Part shown: positions 13,226 through 21,866 of the stretch, in pieces
How the letters are laid out: each line of letters starts with the position of its first letter
Position numbering within the stretch: position 1 is the stretch's first letter
From: SZAS-103 sp038234715
GTDB taxonomy: Bacteria; Pseudomonadota; Gammaproteobacteria; Xanthomonadales; Xanthomonadaceae
Assembly (NCBI GenBank): GCA_038234715.1
Contig: JBBQTD010000042.1
Location: forward strand, 1-28,591
DNA: 28,591 nt
Direction of reading: 5' to 3'
Translations under genes and position numbers: made by a program
Notes under the pieces: model-generated
Seen by the model: the letters and a program-made list of their open reading frames with translations, nothing else
What the model was told of the DNA's origin: nothing
The model's database searches: none

Positions 13226-15049
13226 CTACTCCACGGTCACCGACTTCGCCAGGTTCCGCGGCTGGTCCACATCGGTGCCGCGCTGCACGGCGACGTGATA
13301 CGCGAGCAGTTGCAGCGGGATTGTCGACACCACCGGCGCCGCAATCTCGCCGCACTCCGGCATCACCAGCACATGCCCAAGGTCGGCATGCACGCGCACG
13401 CCTGCGTCGACAAACAGGTACAACTCGCCGCCGCGTGCGCGCACTTCCTCCATGTTCGACATCAGCTTGTCGACGAGGTGGTCGTTCGGGGCGATCGCGA
13501 TCACCGGCATCTCCGCATCGACCAGTGCGAGCGGTCCGTGCTTGAGCTCGCCGGCGGCATAGGCTTCGGCGTGGATGTAGGAGATTTCCTTGAGCTTGAG
13601 CGCGCCTTCCATCGCAACCGGCCAGTGCGTGCCGCGACCGAGGAACAAGGCATGCTGCTTGCCGACGAAGCGGTCGGCGATCGCGCGGATCTGCGGGTCG
13701 AGCTTGAGGGTTTCGGCGACCAGACCGGGCAACTGTTCAAGCTGGTGCACGCCGTCGAGGTAGCGCGCGTCATCCAGACCTTTCGCACGCGCAAGTTCAA
13801 GCGCGAACATCGCGAGCGCGACCAGCTGCGTGGTAAATGCCTTGGTGGAGGCAACGCCGATTTCCGGGCCGGCGCGCGTCATCAGCACGAGCTCGGATTC
13901 GCGCACGATGGAGGACTCGGACACGTTGCAGATCGCCATCCGCGTGAGGTAGTTGCGCTGGTGCGCCAGCTTGATCGCGGCAAGCGTGTCGGCGGTTTCG
14001 CCGGACTGCGAGATCGACAGGAACAACGTGCCGTCCTGCACCACCGGACTGCGGTAGCGGTATTCGCTGGCGATCTCGGCGGTGCACGGGATGCCTGCAA
14101 GCGATTCGATCCAGTAACGCGCAACGAGCCCGGCGTGATAACTCGTGCCGCAGGCGATGATGTGCACCGCCTGCGTCCTGGCGAGGAGTTCGACGGCATC
14201 GATTCCGAAGATCTGGGTAAGGATGCGTCCGCCAGCGATGCGGCCTTCAAGGGTGTCGGCCAGTGCAAGCGGCTGCTCATGGATTTCCTTGAGCATGTAG
14301 TGTTTGTATTCGCCGCGCTCGACCGAGCCCATGTTGAAGTGCGACTCCTTGATCGGCCGCTCGACACGGTTGCCATCGAGGTCGAACACGCGCAGGCCGT
14401 CGCTAGTGATCTCCGCGATGTCGCCTTCGTTGAGGTAGACAAAGTTGCGTGTCAGCGGCAGCAGCGCATGGATGTCGGACGCGAGGTATTGCTCGCCGTC
14501 GCCGACGCCCGCAACCAGCGGCGATCCGAGTCGCGCGCCGAGCAGGCGCCCGGGTTCGCGCGCGGACAGCACCGCAAGCGCATAGGCGCCGTGCAGGCGC
14601 GGCAGCACAATGCACAGCGCGGCGAGCAGGTCCTTGCCCTGGCGCTGCTGGTGCTCGATCAGGTGGGCTACGACTTCGGTGTCGGTCTGCGAGGCGAACG
14701 CGTATCCCTGTTCGAGCAACTCCTCGCGCAGTTCGGCATGGTTTTCGATGATGCCGTTGTGCACCACGGAGACATCGCCGGAGACATGCGGATGCGCGTT
14801 GCCCGTGTTCGGCACGCCATGCGTCGCCCAACGCGTGTGCGCGATGCCCGAATGCCCGGAGATCGGGTGTGCGTTCTGCAACGCCTCCAACTCGTGCACC
14901 TTGCCCTTGGCGCGCAGGCGTTCGACGCCATTCACGGTGAGTACGGCGATGCCGGCCGAATCGTAACCGCGGTACTCGAGCGCCCTGAGTCCGGCGATGA
15001 GATGGCCGACGACATCGCGCCGCGCGCTGATTCCGACAATTCCACACAT
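13226..15049 (-). CDS. glmS: Glutamine-fructose-6-phosphate aminotransferase (isomerizing)
   Basis: GlmS makes glucosamine 6-phosphate from fructose 6-phosphate and glutamine, the first step toward UDP-GlcNAc for peptidoglycan and lipopolysaccharide. The start ATG 15049 gives 607 residues, the normal size, beginning MCGIVG with the N-terminal nucleophile Cys2 after Met removal, and has GAGG at 9-nt spacing. The glutaminase domain covers about 1-240 (GYDSAGIA, HTRWATHG, VVHNGIIEN). Two SIS sugar-isomerase domains follow (CGTSYHAG, SQSGETADT, GRGTHWPVAMEGALKLKEISY), and the protein ends with the canonical LAKSVTVE. No glmS ribozyme is expected in this group and none was seen in the leader. In many relatives it directly follows glmU; here an ABC/two-component module lies between. 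Confidence 0.98.
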   Translation of the reverse strand: MCGIVGISARRDVVGHLIAGLRALEYRGYDSAGIAVLTVNGVERLRAKGKVHELEALQNAHPISGHSGIAHTRWATHGVPNTGNAHPHVSGDVSVVHNGIIENHAELREELLEQGYAFASQTDTEVVAHLIEHQQRQGKDLLAALCIVLPRLHGAYALAVLSAREPGRLLGARLGSPLVAGVGDGEQYLASDIHALLPLTRNFVYLNEGDIAEITSDGLRVFDLDGNRVERPIKESHFNMGSVERGEYKHYMLKEIHEQPLALADTLEGRIAGGRILTQIFGIDAVELLARTQAVHIIACGTSYHAGLVARYWIESLAGIPCTAEIASEYRYRSPVVQDGTLFLSISQSGETADTLAAIKLAHQRNYLTRMAICNVSESSIVRESELVLMTRAGPEIGVASTKAFTTQLVALAMFALELARAKGLDDARYLDGVHQLEQLPGLVAETLKLDPQIRAIADRFVGKQHALFLGRGTHWPVAMEGALKLKEISYIHAEAYAAGELKHGPLALVDAEMPVIAIAPNDHLVDKLMSNMEEVRARGGELYLFVDAGVRVHADLGHVLVMPECGEIAAPVVSTIPLQLLAYHVAVQRGTDVDQPRNLAKSVTVE

Positions 15050-15260
15050 GGTTGCAACCTCGTTCGACGATCGCCGCGAAGGCGGCCAGGAATGCAAGCG
15101 CATGGTCATGCAATCGGACCGCGCACATCGCGGGCGCCAGTCTAGCGGTTTCGTTGTTACGGGCGATCCAAAGCGGCCCGGCGGCCGTATTCCGGACAGT
15201 TTGCGGACGGATCGGACACTGGGTGCGGGCGGAGGGACTAATCCAATCAACCACTTGCGG

Positions 15261-15277
15261 TTGGCACAGTTGGTGCA
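15261..15277 (+). promoter_or_regulatory. Sigma-54 (RpoN) -24/-12 promoter of the ABC transporter operon
   Basis: TTGGCACAGTTGGTGCA matches the sigma-54 consensus (YTGGCAC, N5, TTGCW) with correct GG-to-GC spacing and one mismatch (G for T at the first T of TTGC). Transcription should begin near 15288, about 22 nt before the adaptor ATG at 15310. A sigma-54 activator gene is encoded at the end of the same gene cluster. Upstream, three CGGAC repeats begin at 15193, 15204 and 15213, spaced about one helical turn apart; they could be part of the activator site, though this is speculative. Confidence 0.7.
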
Positions 15278-15309
15278 GTCAGTTGCGAAGGTCCACAGCA
15301 TCGACGCGC

Positions 15310-16575
15310 ATGATTCCCGACACTTCCGGCCAGGACATCCGACGCACGCACGGCAACCGCCCCGCCGCCCGACGGCGTTGGGGCCTGGTCGCGTTAGGCG
15401 TCGCCCTGGCGCTGCTGCTCGGATTCGGCATTGTCGGATGGCTGTCGAGTGCGCGTTCGGTCGATGCAGCGCGCCTTCGCATCGCGACGGTCACGCGTGG
15501 GACGCTGGTCCGCGATGCAAGTGCGAATGGGCGCGTGGTGGCCGCGGTGAGTCCGACGCTGTATGCGCCGGTCGCGGCGACGGTGGCCCTGCAGGTGCAT
15601 GCCGGCGACAAGGTACTCAAGGACCAGGTGCTGGCCAGGCTCGAGTCCCCTGAACTGAGCAGCAACCTCGCGAGCGAATCGGCAACCCTGAGCCAGCTTG
15701 AGAACGAAGTCGCCCGGCAACGCATCCTCGCCGAGAAACAACGCCTGCTCGCTCAGCGCGACGCCGACGAAGCGAGGCTGACCATGACCGCTGCGAGCCG
15801 CGATCGCGACCGTGTGGCGAAAGCCTGCACGACCCAGGCGCTCGCCAGAGTCGACTGCCTCAAGGCCGACGATGCCGTCGATGCTGCGAACATCCGGAGC
15901 AGGCATGCCGCGGCCGACGCGGTGCTCGAAGGGCGCAATGCGCAGCTCGAACTTGATACCAAGATCAATGAGCTTGAGCGGCAGCGCGTCGTGGTCTCCG
16001 AGATCAAGCGCAAGGTCGACGGCATGCAGTTGCGCGCGCCGGTAAGCGGCGTGATCGGCAGCATCGCGGTCACGGATCGCGCGGTGGTGCCAGCGAATGC
16101 CGCGCTGATGACGGTCGTCGATCTGTCCCGGCTCGAAGTCGAACTCCAGGTCCCGGAAACGTTCGCCGAGGACATCGGCATCGGGATGCCGGTGGATATC
16201 CAGGAAAACAACACGTTGCTGCACGGTACGATCTCCGCCGTGTCGCCGGAAGTCGTTGATCACCAGGTACAGGCACGTGTGCGCTTTGCCGGCCAGCCCG
16301 AAAGCGTGCGCCAGAACCAGCGTGTGTCGGCGCGCATCCTGATCGAGAACAAGCCCAACGTCCTTCTGGTCCAGCGCGGCCAGTTCGTCGATGCGTACGG
16401 CGGCCGCTTCGCCTACGTCGTCGATCACGGGATCGCCGAGAAACGGCCGATCCGCATCGGCACGACCAGCATCGATTCCGTCGAGGTGCTCAATGGGCTC
16501 AAACCTGGCGATCAGGTCGTGATCGCGGGGACCGACACCTTCGCCGATGCGCCGCGCGTGCGCATCAACAACTGA
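15310..16575 (+). CDS. HlyD/MacA-type periplasmic adaptor of an ABC efflux system
   Basis: The 421-residue protein has a single N-terminal membrane anchor (about 24-44, after the basic AARRRWGL). Then come a first barrel/lipoyl segment (RIATVTRGTLVRDASANGRV, VHAGDKVLKDQVLARLESPE), a long coiled-coil hairpin (about 120-235), the second lipoyl half (MQLRAPVSGVIGSIAVTDRA) and a membrane-proximal beta-barrel ending VLNGLKPGDQVVIAG. This is the adaptor that couples MacB-type ABC transporters to an outer-membrane duct; no duct gene lies in this cluster, so it may share a TolC. The frame is open further upstream but the sigma-54 promoter at 15261-15277 and normal adaptor topology support ATG 15310. 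The ribosome site is weak. Confidence 0.88.
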   Translation: MIPDTSGQDIRRTHGNRPAARRRWGLVALGVALALLLGFGIVGWLSSARSVDAARLRIATVTRGTLVRDASANGRVVAAVSPTLYAPVAATVALQVHAGDKVLKDQVLARLESPELSSNLASESATLSQLENEVARQRILAEKQRLLAQRDADEARLTMTAASRDRDRVAKACTTQALARVDCLKADDAVDAANIRSRHAAADAVLEGRNAQLELDTKINELERQRVVVSEIKRKVDGMQLRAPVSGVIGSIAVTDRAVVPANAALMTVVDLSRLEVELQVPETFAEDIGIGMPVDIQENNTLLHGTISAVSPEVVDHQVQARVRFAGQPESVRQNQRVSARILIENKPNVLLVQRGQFVDAYGGRFAYVVDHGIAEKRPIRIGTTSIDSVEVLNGLKPGDQVVIAGTDTFADAPRVRINN

Positions 16576-16605
16576 CACGCATTGGTTCAACCCGGGAGAG
16601 TACAG

Positions 16606-17343
16606 ATGTTGAAGATGACCAATCTCAGCAAGGTCTATCGCACTGCAATGATCGAAACACATGCGTTGCGCGGCTTCGACATCCATGTGCGTGAGGGCGA
16701 GTTCGTCGCCGTAACCGGTCCGTCTGGTTCGGGAAAGACCACGTTCCTGAACATCGCTGGCCTGCTGGAGGAGTTCACTGACGGCGAATTCCTGCTTGAC
16801 GGAACCAATGTCAAGGGCATGAACGACAACCAGCGCTCGCGCCTGCGCAACGAGAAGATCGGTTTCGTGTTCCAGGGCTTCAACCTGATCCCCGATCTGA
16901 ACCTGTTCGACAACGTCGACGTGCCACTGCGCTATCGCGGCTTCAACGCGGCCGACCGCAAGCGCAGGATCGAGCACGCGCTCGAACAGGTGGGACTCGC
17001 GTCGCGCATGAAGCACTATCCGGCCGAGCTGTCGGGCGGCCAGCAACAACGCGTCGCGATTGCACGCGCGCTTGCAGGCGATCCAAAACTGCTGCTCGCC
17101 GACGAACCGACCGGAAATCTCGACTCGCAGATGGCGCGCGGCGTGCTGGAGCTCATTGAGGAAGTCAACGCACGCGGCACCACGATCATCATGGTGACCC
17201 ACGATCCGGAGCTGGCCGCGCGCGCGCAGCGCAACGTGCACATCGTCGATGGCCAGGTTACCGACCTGCTTGCCGAACCGGTGCTGCGTGCCGCCGAGCA
17301 TGCGGCCGAACGCGCGAACCGCAATCCCGTGCAAGCGGGCTGA
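16606..17343 (+). CDS. ABC transporter ATPase (MacB/LolD type)
   Basis: The 245-residue protein starts at ATG 16606 with GGGAG and about 7-nt spacing. It has Walker A GPSGSGKTT (about residue 37), Q-loop VFQGFNLIPDLN, signature LSGGQQQR, Walker B LLLADEPTGNLD and the switch His in VTHDPELAARA. This is the class that powers MacB, LolCDE and antimicrobial-peptide exporters, working with FtsX-type permeases by mechanotransmission. It sits 30 bp after the adaptor gene and its TGA overlaps the ribosome site of the first permease (TGAGGAGGAATC), so the genes are co-expressed. Confidence 0.95.
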   Translation: MLKMTNLSKVYRTAMIETHALRGFDIHVREGEFVAVTGPSGSGKTTFLNIAGLLEEFTDGEFLLDGTNVKGMNDNQRSRLRNEKIGFVFQGFNLIPDLNLFDNVDVPLRYRGFNAADRKRRIEHALEQVGLASRMKHYPAELSGGQQQRVAIARALAGDPKLLLADEPTGNLDSQMARGVLELIEEVNARGTTIIMVTHDPELAARAQRNVHIVDGQVTDLLAEPVLRAAEHAAERANRNPVQAG

Positions 17344-17352
17344 GGAGGAATC

Positions 17353-18660
17353 ATGTTCGCCTATTACCTGCGTCTCGGATTCCGCAGCCTGCGCCGGAAC
17401 CCGGTGTTGACGGTGTTGATGGTACTGACTCTCGGCATCGGCATCGCGGCGAGCATGTCGACGATGACCGTGCTGGTGATCATGTCGGGCAATCCGATCC
17501 CGGACAAGAGCGATCGGCTGATCGTGCCGTTGCTGGACAACAACCCCGCCAACTTCGCGGCCGATTCCAAGCTCCCCGAGCAGATGAGTTACGTCGACGC
17601 GACCGCCCTGCTCGCACAGCACCATGCCAAACGCCAGACCGCGATCTATGGCTTCCAGCCGTACATCGAGAGCGGGCGCAAGGACATCCCGCCGTTTCAG
17701 GCCGATGGCATCGCCCCGACCCGCGATTTCTTCGAGATCTTCGACGTGCCTTTCCGCTACGGCGGCGCATGGGGAGCGGATGCCGACACCAGGCGCGGCG
17801 ACGTCGCGGTGATCTCGACCAAGCTCAGCGAGAAGTTGTTCGGCAAGACCAACCCGGTTGGCAAACGCCTGCGCTTCAATGATCGCGACTACCAGATCAC
17901 CGGCGTGATCGGCGACTGGGCGCCGTTGCCACGCTATTACCGCCTGATCGCCGGCAACCCGGCTTACGGCGACATCGAGGACGTCATGATTCCGTTCTCG
18001 ACCGCCGTCGGGCAGGAATTCGGCAACCAGGGCTCGACCGATTGCAGCACTGATTCCGGCAACGGCTACCAGGCATTCCTGCGCTCGGAGTGCGTGTGGA
18101 TCCAGTATTGGGCTGAACTCGATTCGGCCTCGGATCGCCAGACATACAGCGACTACATCGCCGCGTACATCGGCGAGCAGAAGAAGCTCGGGCGCTATCC
18201 GCGCAAGGTCGGCTACAAGCTCTACGACGTCATGGAGTGGCTGGACCATGAAGGGGTTGTCGGCAAGGACAGCCGCCTGCAGACCTGGCTCGCTTCGGGG
18301 TTCCTGCTGGTCTGCCTGGTCAATACCATCGGACTGTTGCTCGCCAAGTTCACCGCGCGCGCCGGCGAAGTCGGCGTGCGGCGCGCGTTGGGCGCTCCGC
18401 GGCGCGAGATCTTCCGGCAATTCCTGATCGAGGCCAGCGTGGTGGGCGTTGCAGGCGGCGCGATGGGACTCCTGCTCAGTTTCGGCGGCCTGTGGCTGAT
18501 CGCGCGGCAATCCAGAAGCATGGAAACGGTCGCGCACATGAGCGCAACGATGTTGCTGGCGACGATCGCGCTGGCGATTGCGTGCAGCGTGCTTGCCGGC
18601 CTGCTGCCGACGTGGCGCGCGTGCCAGGTGCGTCCAGCGGTGCAATTGAAGAGTCAGTAA
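17353..18660 (+). CDS. ABC transporter permease, MacB-type (first of two)
   Basis: The 435-residue protein has the MacB topology: TM1 at about 20-43, a large periplasmic domain (44-305, MacB_PCD-like) and three C-terminal TMs (about 307-325, 360-385, 397-420) forming the FtsX core with GEVGVRRALGAPRREIFRQFL. The periplasmic domain holds a Cys pair (DCSTDSGNGYQAFLRSECVW) that could form a disulfide. The ribosome site GAGGAGG is excellent. With the second permease it would form a heterodimer around the single ATPase dimer. Substrate unknown: the family includes macrolide, peptide, lipoprotein and signal-molecule exporters. Confidence 0.93.
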   Translation: MFAYYLRLGFRSLRRNPVLTVLMVLTLGIGIAASMSTMTVLVIMSGNPIPDKSDRLIVPLLDNNPANFAADSKLPEQMSYVDATALLAQHHAKRQTAIYGFQPYIESGRKDIPPFQADGIAPTRDFFEIFDVPFRYGGAWGADADTRRGDVAVISTKLSEKLFGKTNPVGKRLRFNDRDYQITGVIGDWAPLPRYYRLIAGNPAYGDIEDVMIPFSTAVGQEFGNQGSTDCSTDSGNGYQAFLRSECVWIQYWAELDSASDRQTYSDYIAAYIGEQKKLGRYPRKVGYKLYDVMEWLDHEGVVGKDSRLQTWLASGFLLVCLVNTIGLLLAKFTARAGEVGVRRALGAPRREIFRQFLIEASVVGVAGGAMGLLLSFGGLWLIARQSRSMETVAHMSATMLLATIALAIACSVLAGLLPTWRACQVRPAVQLKSQ

Positions 18661-18747
18661 TTCGATGGCACATCCTCGTGCCGGAACTCGAGGATTTGGT
18701 TCCGTACCGTGTTTCTCATTTGATGCGACTGCAAACGGAGGCTTGAA

Positions 18748-19986
18748 ATGGAAATCCGTCCGATCATCTCGGCACTCACACGCTCCAAGACCGGCGCAGT
18801 CCTGATTGCGGCACAGGTCGCGTTGACGCTGGGCATTCTGTGCAACGCGACCTACATCGTGCATGACCGCCTTGCACTCGCGAACCGACCCAGCGGGGCA
18901 ATGGAGGACGATGTCTTCATGTTGAGCCTGTTTCCGTTCCGCAAGGTGACGGACGTCAAGGGCATGCAACTCGAGGACGAGGCCGCGTTGCGCAAGATCC
19001 CCGGGGTCAAGGCGGTGACCTGGGCCAATCAGGTGCCGTTTGGCCAGTCGTCATCGAATACGGGATTTGCGACCAATCCTGCCCAGAGTCCTGATTCGAC
19101 GATCGTGGCGACGACCTACACGGGGCCAGGATCGTACATCGACGCGCTCGGCTTGAAGCTCGTGGAAGGTCGCGACGTGAATGCGAACGACGTCATCGAC
19201 GTCGGTCCGGACACGGCCAACACCATTCCCCATTCGGCGATCGTCACCGAGGCGCTCGCGAGGAAACTCTATCCGAATGCCAACTCGGTCCTCGGCAAAC
19301 CCCTGTACTACGACACTGGCGCAAATGCCAAGCAGTCGACGATCGTCGGTGTGGTCGAGCGCCTGCAGACGCCGAACGCGCAGGCCGCCGAGGACAACGA
19401 GGGGAAAGGCGAGTTTTCCGTGATCTACCCTGTCCGCGAACTTGACCAGTACACGCAGTACCTGGTCCGCACCGAACCGGGCCAGCGCGCACGCGTCATC
19501 GCCGATGCCGAAAAGGCGTTGAGCGGGCGCATGGACGGTCGCGTGTTGTTGCCAACGCACACGCTGAACGAATTGCGCGATCGCCGCTATCGTGCGGACC
19601 GAGCGCTTGCCGGAATGCTGATCTCGGTCGTGGTGTTGCTGCTGCTGGTGACCGCCAGCGGCATCGTCGGCATGGCTTCGTTGTGGGTGAGCCAGCGGCG
19701 CAAGCAGATCGGCGTGCGGCGCGCGCTCGGAGCGCGGCGTTTCGACATCCTGCGCTACTTCCTGACCGAGAACGCGATCGTGACGACCGGAGGCATCGTC
19801 GGGGGCATCGCACTTGCGTTGGGCCTGAACCAGTTGCTGGTCAGCACACTGGAACTGCCGCGCCTGCCATTGGGGTACCTGGGTTTCGGCATGGCCGCAC
19901 TATGGTCGCTGGGATTGCTTGCAGTGCTTGGTCCCGCGTGGCGCGCCGCGCGCGTTCCGCCGGCGGTGGCAACGCGTAGCGTCTGA
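18748..19986 (+). CDS. ABC transporter permease, MacB-type (second of two)
   Basis: The 412-residue protein has the same plan as the previous permease but a different periplasmic domain. TM1 lies at about 16-36, the periplasmic part includes LRKIPGVKAVTWANQVPFGQ and YTGPGSYIDALGLKLVEGRD, and the FtsX core has SQRRKQIGVRRALGARRFDI followed by two more TMs. The start has GGAGG at 7-nt spacing. An 87-bp gap after the first permease contains an ATCCTCG/CGAGGAT inverted repeat but no gene. A hetero-pair of permeases with one ATPase is typical of peptide-type exporters rather than of the homodimeric MacB pump. Confidence 0.93.
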   Translation: MEIRPIISALTRSKTGAVLIAAQVALTLGILCNATYIVHDRLALANRPSGAMEDDVFMLSLFPFRKVTDVKGMQLEDEAALRKIPGVKAVTWANQVPFGQSSSNTGFATNPAQSPDSTIVATTYTGPGSYIDALGLKLVEGRDVNANDVIDVGPDTANTIPHSAIVTEALARKLYPNANSVLGKPLYYDTGANAKQSTIVGVVERLQTPNAQAAEDNEGKGEFSVIYPVRELDQYTQYLVRTEPGQRARVIADAEKALSGRMDGRVLLPTHTLNELRDRRYRADRALAGMLISVVVLLLLVTASGIVGMASLWVSQRRKQIGVRRALGARRFDILRYFLTENAIVTTGGIVGGIALALGLNQLLVSTLELPRLPLGYLGFGMAALWSLGLLAVLGPAWRAARVPPAVATRSV

Positions 19987-20053
19987 TCCAGTGCCACAAC
20001 GCGCTCGCGGAAACGCGTGCGCCAGATCAATCCACCCGGAAAAGGAACGACGC

Positions 20054-20476
20054 ATGCGCAAACCACTCAAGATGCTGGCGTTGCTGCTCGGCGCCTCGCT
20101 GGCTGCAAACATTGTCCTTGCGGGCGCGCAACACAGCCACAGCTCCGAGGATGATTTGACCTGGAGCGACAACGGCCATTCGCTGAATCTGCACTCGTCG
20201 GAAAACACCGGGGTTGTCGTTGGTGCCACCCGGCCAGGATCATTCCAGGGGTTGCAAACCGGCGACGTCATCCTGGCGATCGACGAACGACACGTCGTTC
20301 GCGTAGAGGACCTGCTGCACGCACTGCTCGTTCACAGTACGTCTCCCGCGGCGTTACACGTGCGCCGCGCGGGCGCCGAAATCACCGTGACCTGGACCCA
20401 TGCGCAATGCCAGGCACTGTCGCCACCGCTGCCGCCACCTCCGCCGCCGCCGCCGCCGCCCCCGCCGCACTCTTGA
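20054..20476 (+). CDS. Exported PDZ-domain protein with a polyproline tail
   Basis: The 140-residue protein begins with a signal peptide (MRKPLKMLALLLGASLAANI, cleavage near Ala25) and has AAGGA before ATG 20054. The mature part has a PDZ-like core: TGVVVGATRPGSFQGLQTGD, VILAIDERHVVRVEDLLHAL and a final strand ALHVRRAGAEITVTW. PDZ domains bind peptide C-termini, so it may present or hold a substrate or partner of the neighbouring transporter in the periplasm; this is inference. The last 17 residues are almost all proline (PPLPPPPPPPPPPPPHS), encoded by near-pure CCG/CCC codons. Such runs stall ribosomes unless EF-P acts and are prone to length change. Confidence 0.8.
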   Translation: MRKPLKMLALLLGASLAANIVLAGAQHSHSSEDDLTWSDNGHSLNLHSSENTGVVVGATRPGSFQGLQTGDVILAIDERHVVRVEDLLHALLVHSTSPAALHVRRAGAEITVTWTHAQCQALSPPLPPPPPPPPPPPPHS

Positions 20477-20531
20477 GAAGCGCTCCTGTCATCATGGCGC
20501 GCATCGACTCCACCACAGGCTGTTTCCCGTG

Positions 20532-21866
20532 ATGTCCGTGCCCACCATCCTGGTCATCGATGACAACCCGACCGTCGTTACCGCGCTCGAAGTGCTGTTC
20601 TCGCTGCATGAGCTGGAGACCCTGAGCGCATCGTCGCCGGAAGCCGGGCTCGCGTTGCTCGAACGCAGATCGGTGGATCTCGTCGTACAGGACATGAACT
20701 TCACCGGCGACACCACGTCGGGCGATGAGGGCCAGGAATTGTTCCGCCAGATCCGTTCGCGATACCCGGATCTGCCGGTGATCCTGTTGACCGCTTGGAC
20801 ACACCTAGAGTCGGCGGTCGACCTGGTGCGTGCGGGGGCGGCGGACTACCTCGCCAAACCGTGGAACGACCACAAGCTCATGGCAGCGGTCGCCAATCTG
20901 CTGGAACTGGGAGCGAGCCGGCGCGAGTTGCGCCGTCGCCGCGGGAAGGACGCGCAGCGCAACAGCGAATTGCACGCACGCTTCGATCTGCGCGGCATGG
21001 TGTTCGCCGACCCGGCCACCGAGCGCGCGGTGGCGCTCGCCTGCCAGGTCGCGCGCGCAGACGTGCCGGTCCTGATTGTCGGCCCGAATGGCAGCGGCAA
21101 GGAACGCATTGCCGAAATCATCCAGGCCAACTCGGCCGTACGCGACGGACCATTCGTCACCCTCGATTGCGGTGCGATCCCCGCGGAACTCATCGAGGCC
21201 GAACTGTTTGGCGCGGAGGCCGGCGCGTACACCGGCGCTGGCAAGACGCGTGAGGGCAAGTTCGAAGCCGCCGATGGCGGAACACTGTTCCTCGACGAGA
21301 TCGCCAACCTGCCGATGTCCGGACAGGTGAAACTGCTGCGCGTGCTCGAGACCGGGCGATTCGCGCGGCTCGGCTCGAATCGCGAGCGCCAGGTTCGCGT
21401 GCGGGTGATCAGCGCGACCAACGCTGACCTGCCCGCAAGGATTCGCGATGGCACATTCCGCGAGGACCTTTACTACCGGATCAACCTGATCGAATTGAAA
21501 CTTCCGGCCCTCGCAGAGCGCCCGGATGACATCCTGCCGCTTTCAGAAACGTTTCTCTCCGAAGGCAAGCAACTGACCGCCGCGGCGCGCGATGCGTTGC
21601 GCCGGCACGGTTGGCCCGGCAATGTGCGCGAGCTCAAGAACGTGATCCAGCGTGCCAACCTGCTGGTTCATGGCGGCAGCATCGATGTCGGCGATCTTGC
21701 GCTGCCCTCGATGCATGCGGCTGGGGACCACGAACCCGATCGCGAGCAGATCGAACATGCGCTGAAAAAATCCCACGGCGTCGTATCCCAGGCGGCAACA
21801 CTGCTTGGCCTGAGCAGGCAGTCGTTGTATCGGCGGCTGGAGCGTCTTGGCATCGATCGGCAATGA
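20532..21866 (+). CDS. Sigma-54-dependent response regulator (NtrC family)
   Basis: The 444-residue protein has three domains. The receiver (1-122) has Asp10-Asp11, phospho-acceptor Asp54 (VVQDMNF), Thr87 and Lys109. The AAA+ domain (about 155-385) has Walker A GPNGSGKE (184-191), sigma-54 contact loop GAYTGA (231-236, the GAFTGA motif with Tyr) and Walker B TLFLDEIANL (251-260). The C-terminal Fis-type helix-turn-helix ends QAATLLGLSRQSLYRRLERL. Phosphorylation should drive ring assembly and open sigma-54 promoters, the obvious target being the -24/-12 element at 15261-15277 before the transporter operon. The kinase gene overlaps its stop by 4 bp. The start ATG 20532 has no strong ribosome site. 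Confidence 0.95.
   Translation: MSVPTILVIDDNPTVVTALEVLFSLHELETLSASSPEAGLALLERRSVDLVVQDMNFTGDTTSGDEGQELFRQIRSRYPDLPVILLTAWTHLESAVDLVRAGAADYLAKPWNDHKLMAAVANLLELGASRRELRRRRGKDAQRNSELHARFDLRGMVFADPATERAVALACQVARADVPVLIVGPNGSGKERIAEIIQANSAVRDGPFVTLDCGAIPAELIEAELFGAEAGAYTGAGKTREGKFEAADGGTLFLDEIANLPMSGQVKLLRVLETGRFARLGSNRERQVRVRVISATNADLPARIRDGTFREDLYYRINLIELKLPALAERPDDILPLSETFLSEGKQLTAAARDALRRHGWPGNVRELKNVIQRANLLVHGGSIDVGDLALPSMHAAGDHEPDREQIEHALKKSHGVVSQAATLLGLSRQSLYRRLERLGIDRQ

Noticed and set aside
12254..15145. 963-codon plus-strand open frame opposite glmS
   Set aside because: It is antisense to glmS, has an Arg/His/Asp-rich composition with no domain motifs, and arises from codon bias in high-GC DNA.
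15394..18969. 1191-codon minus-strand open frame opposite the adaptor, ATPase and permease genes
   Set aside because: The plus strand encodes clear families in this region; the antisense product is His/Arg/Asp rich and featureless.
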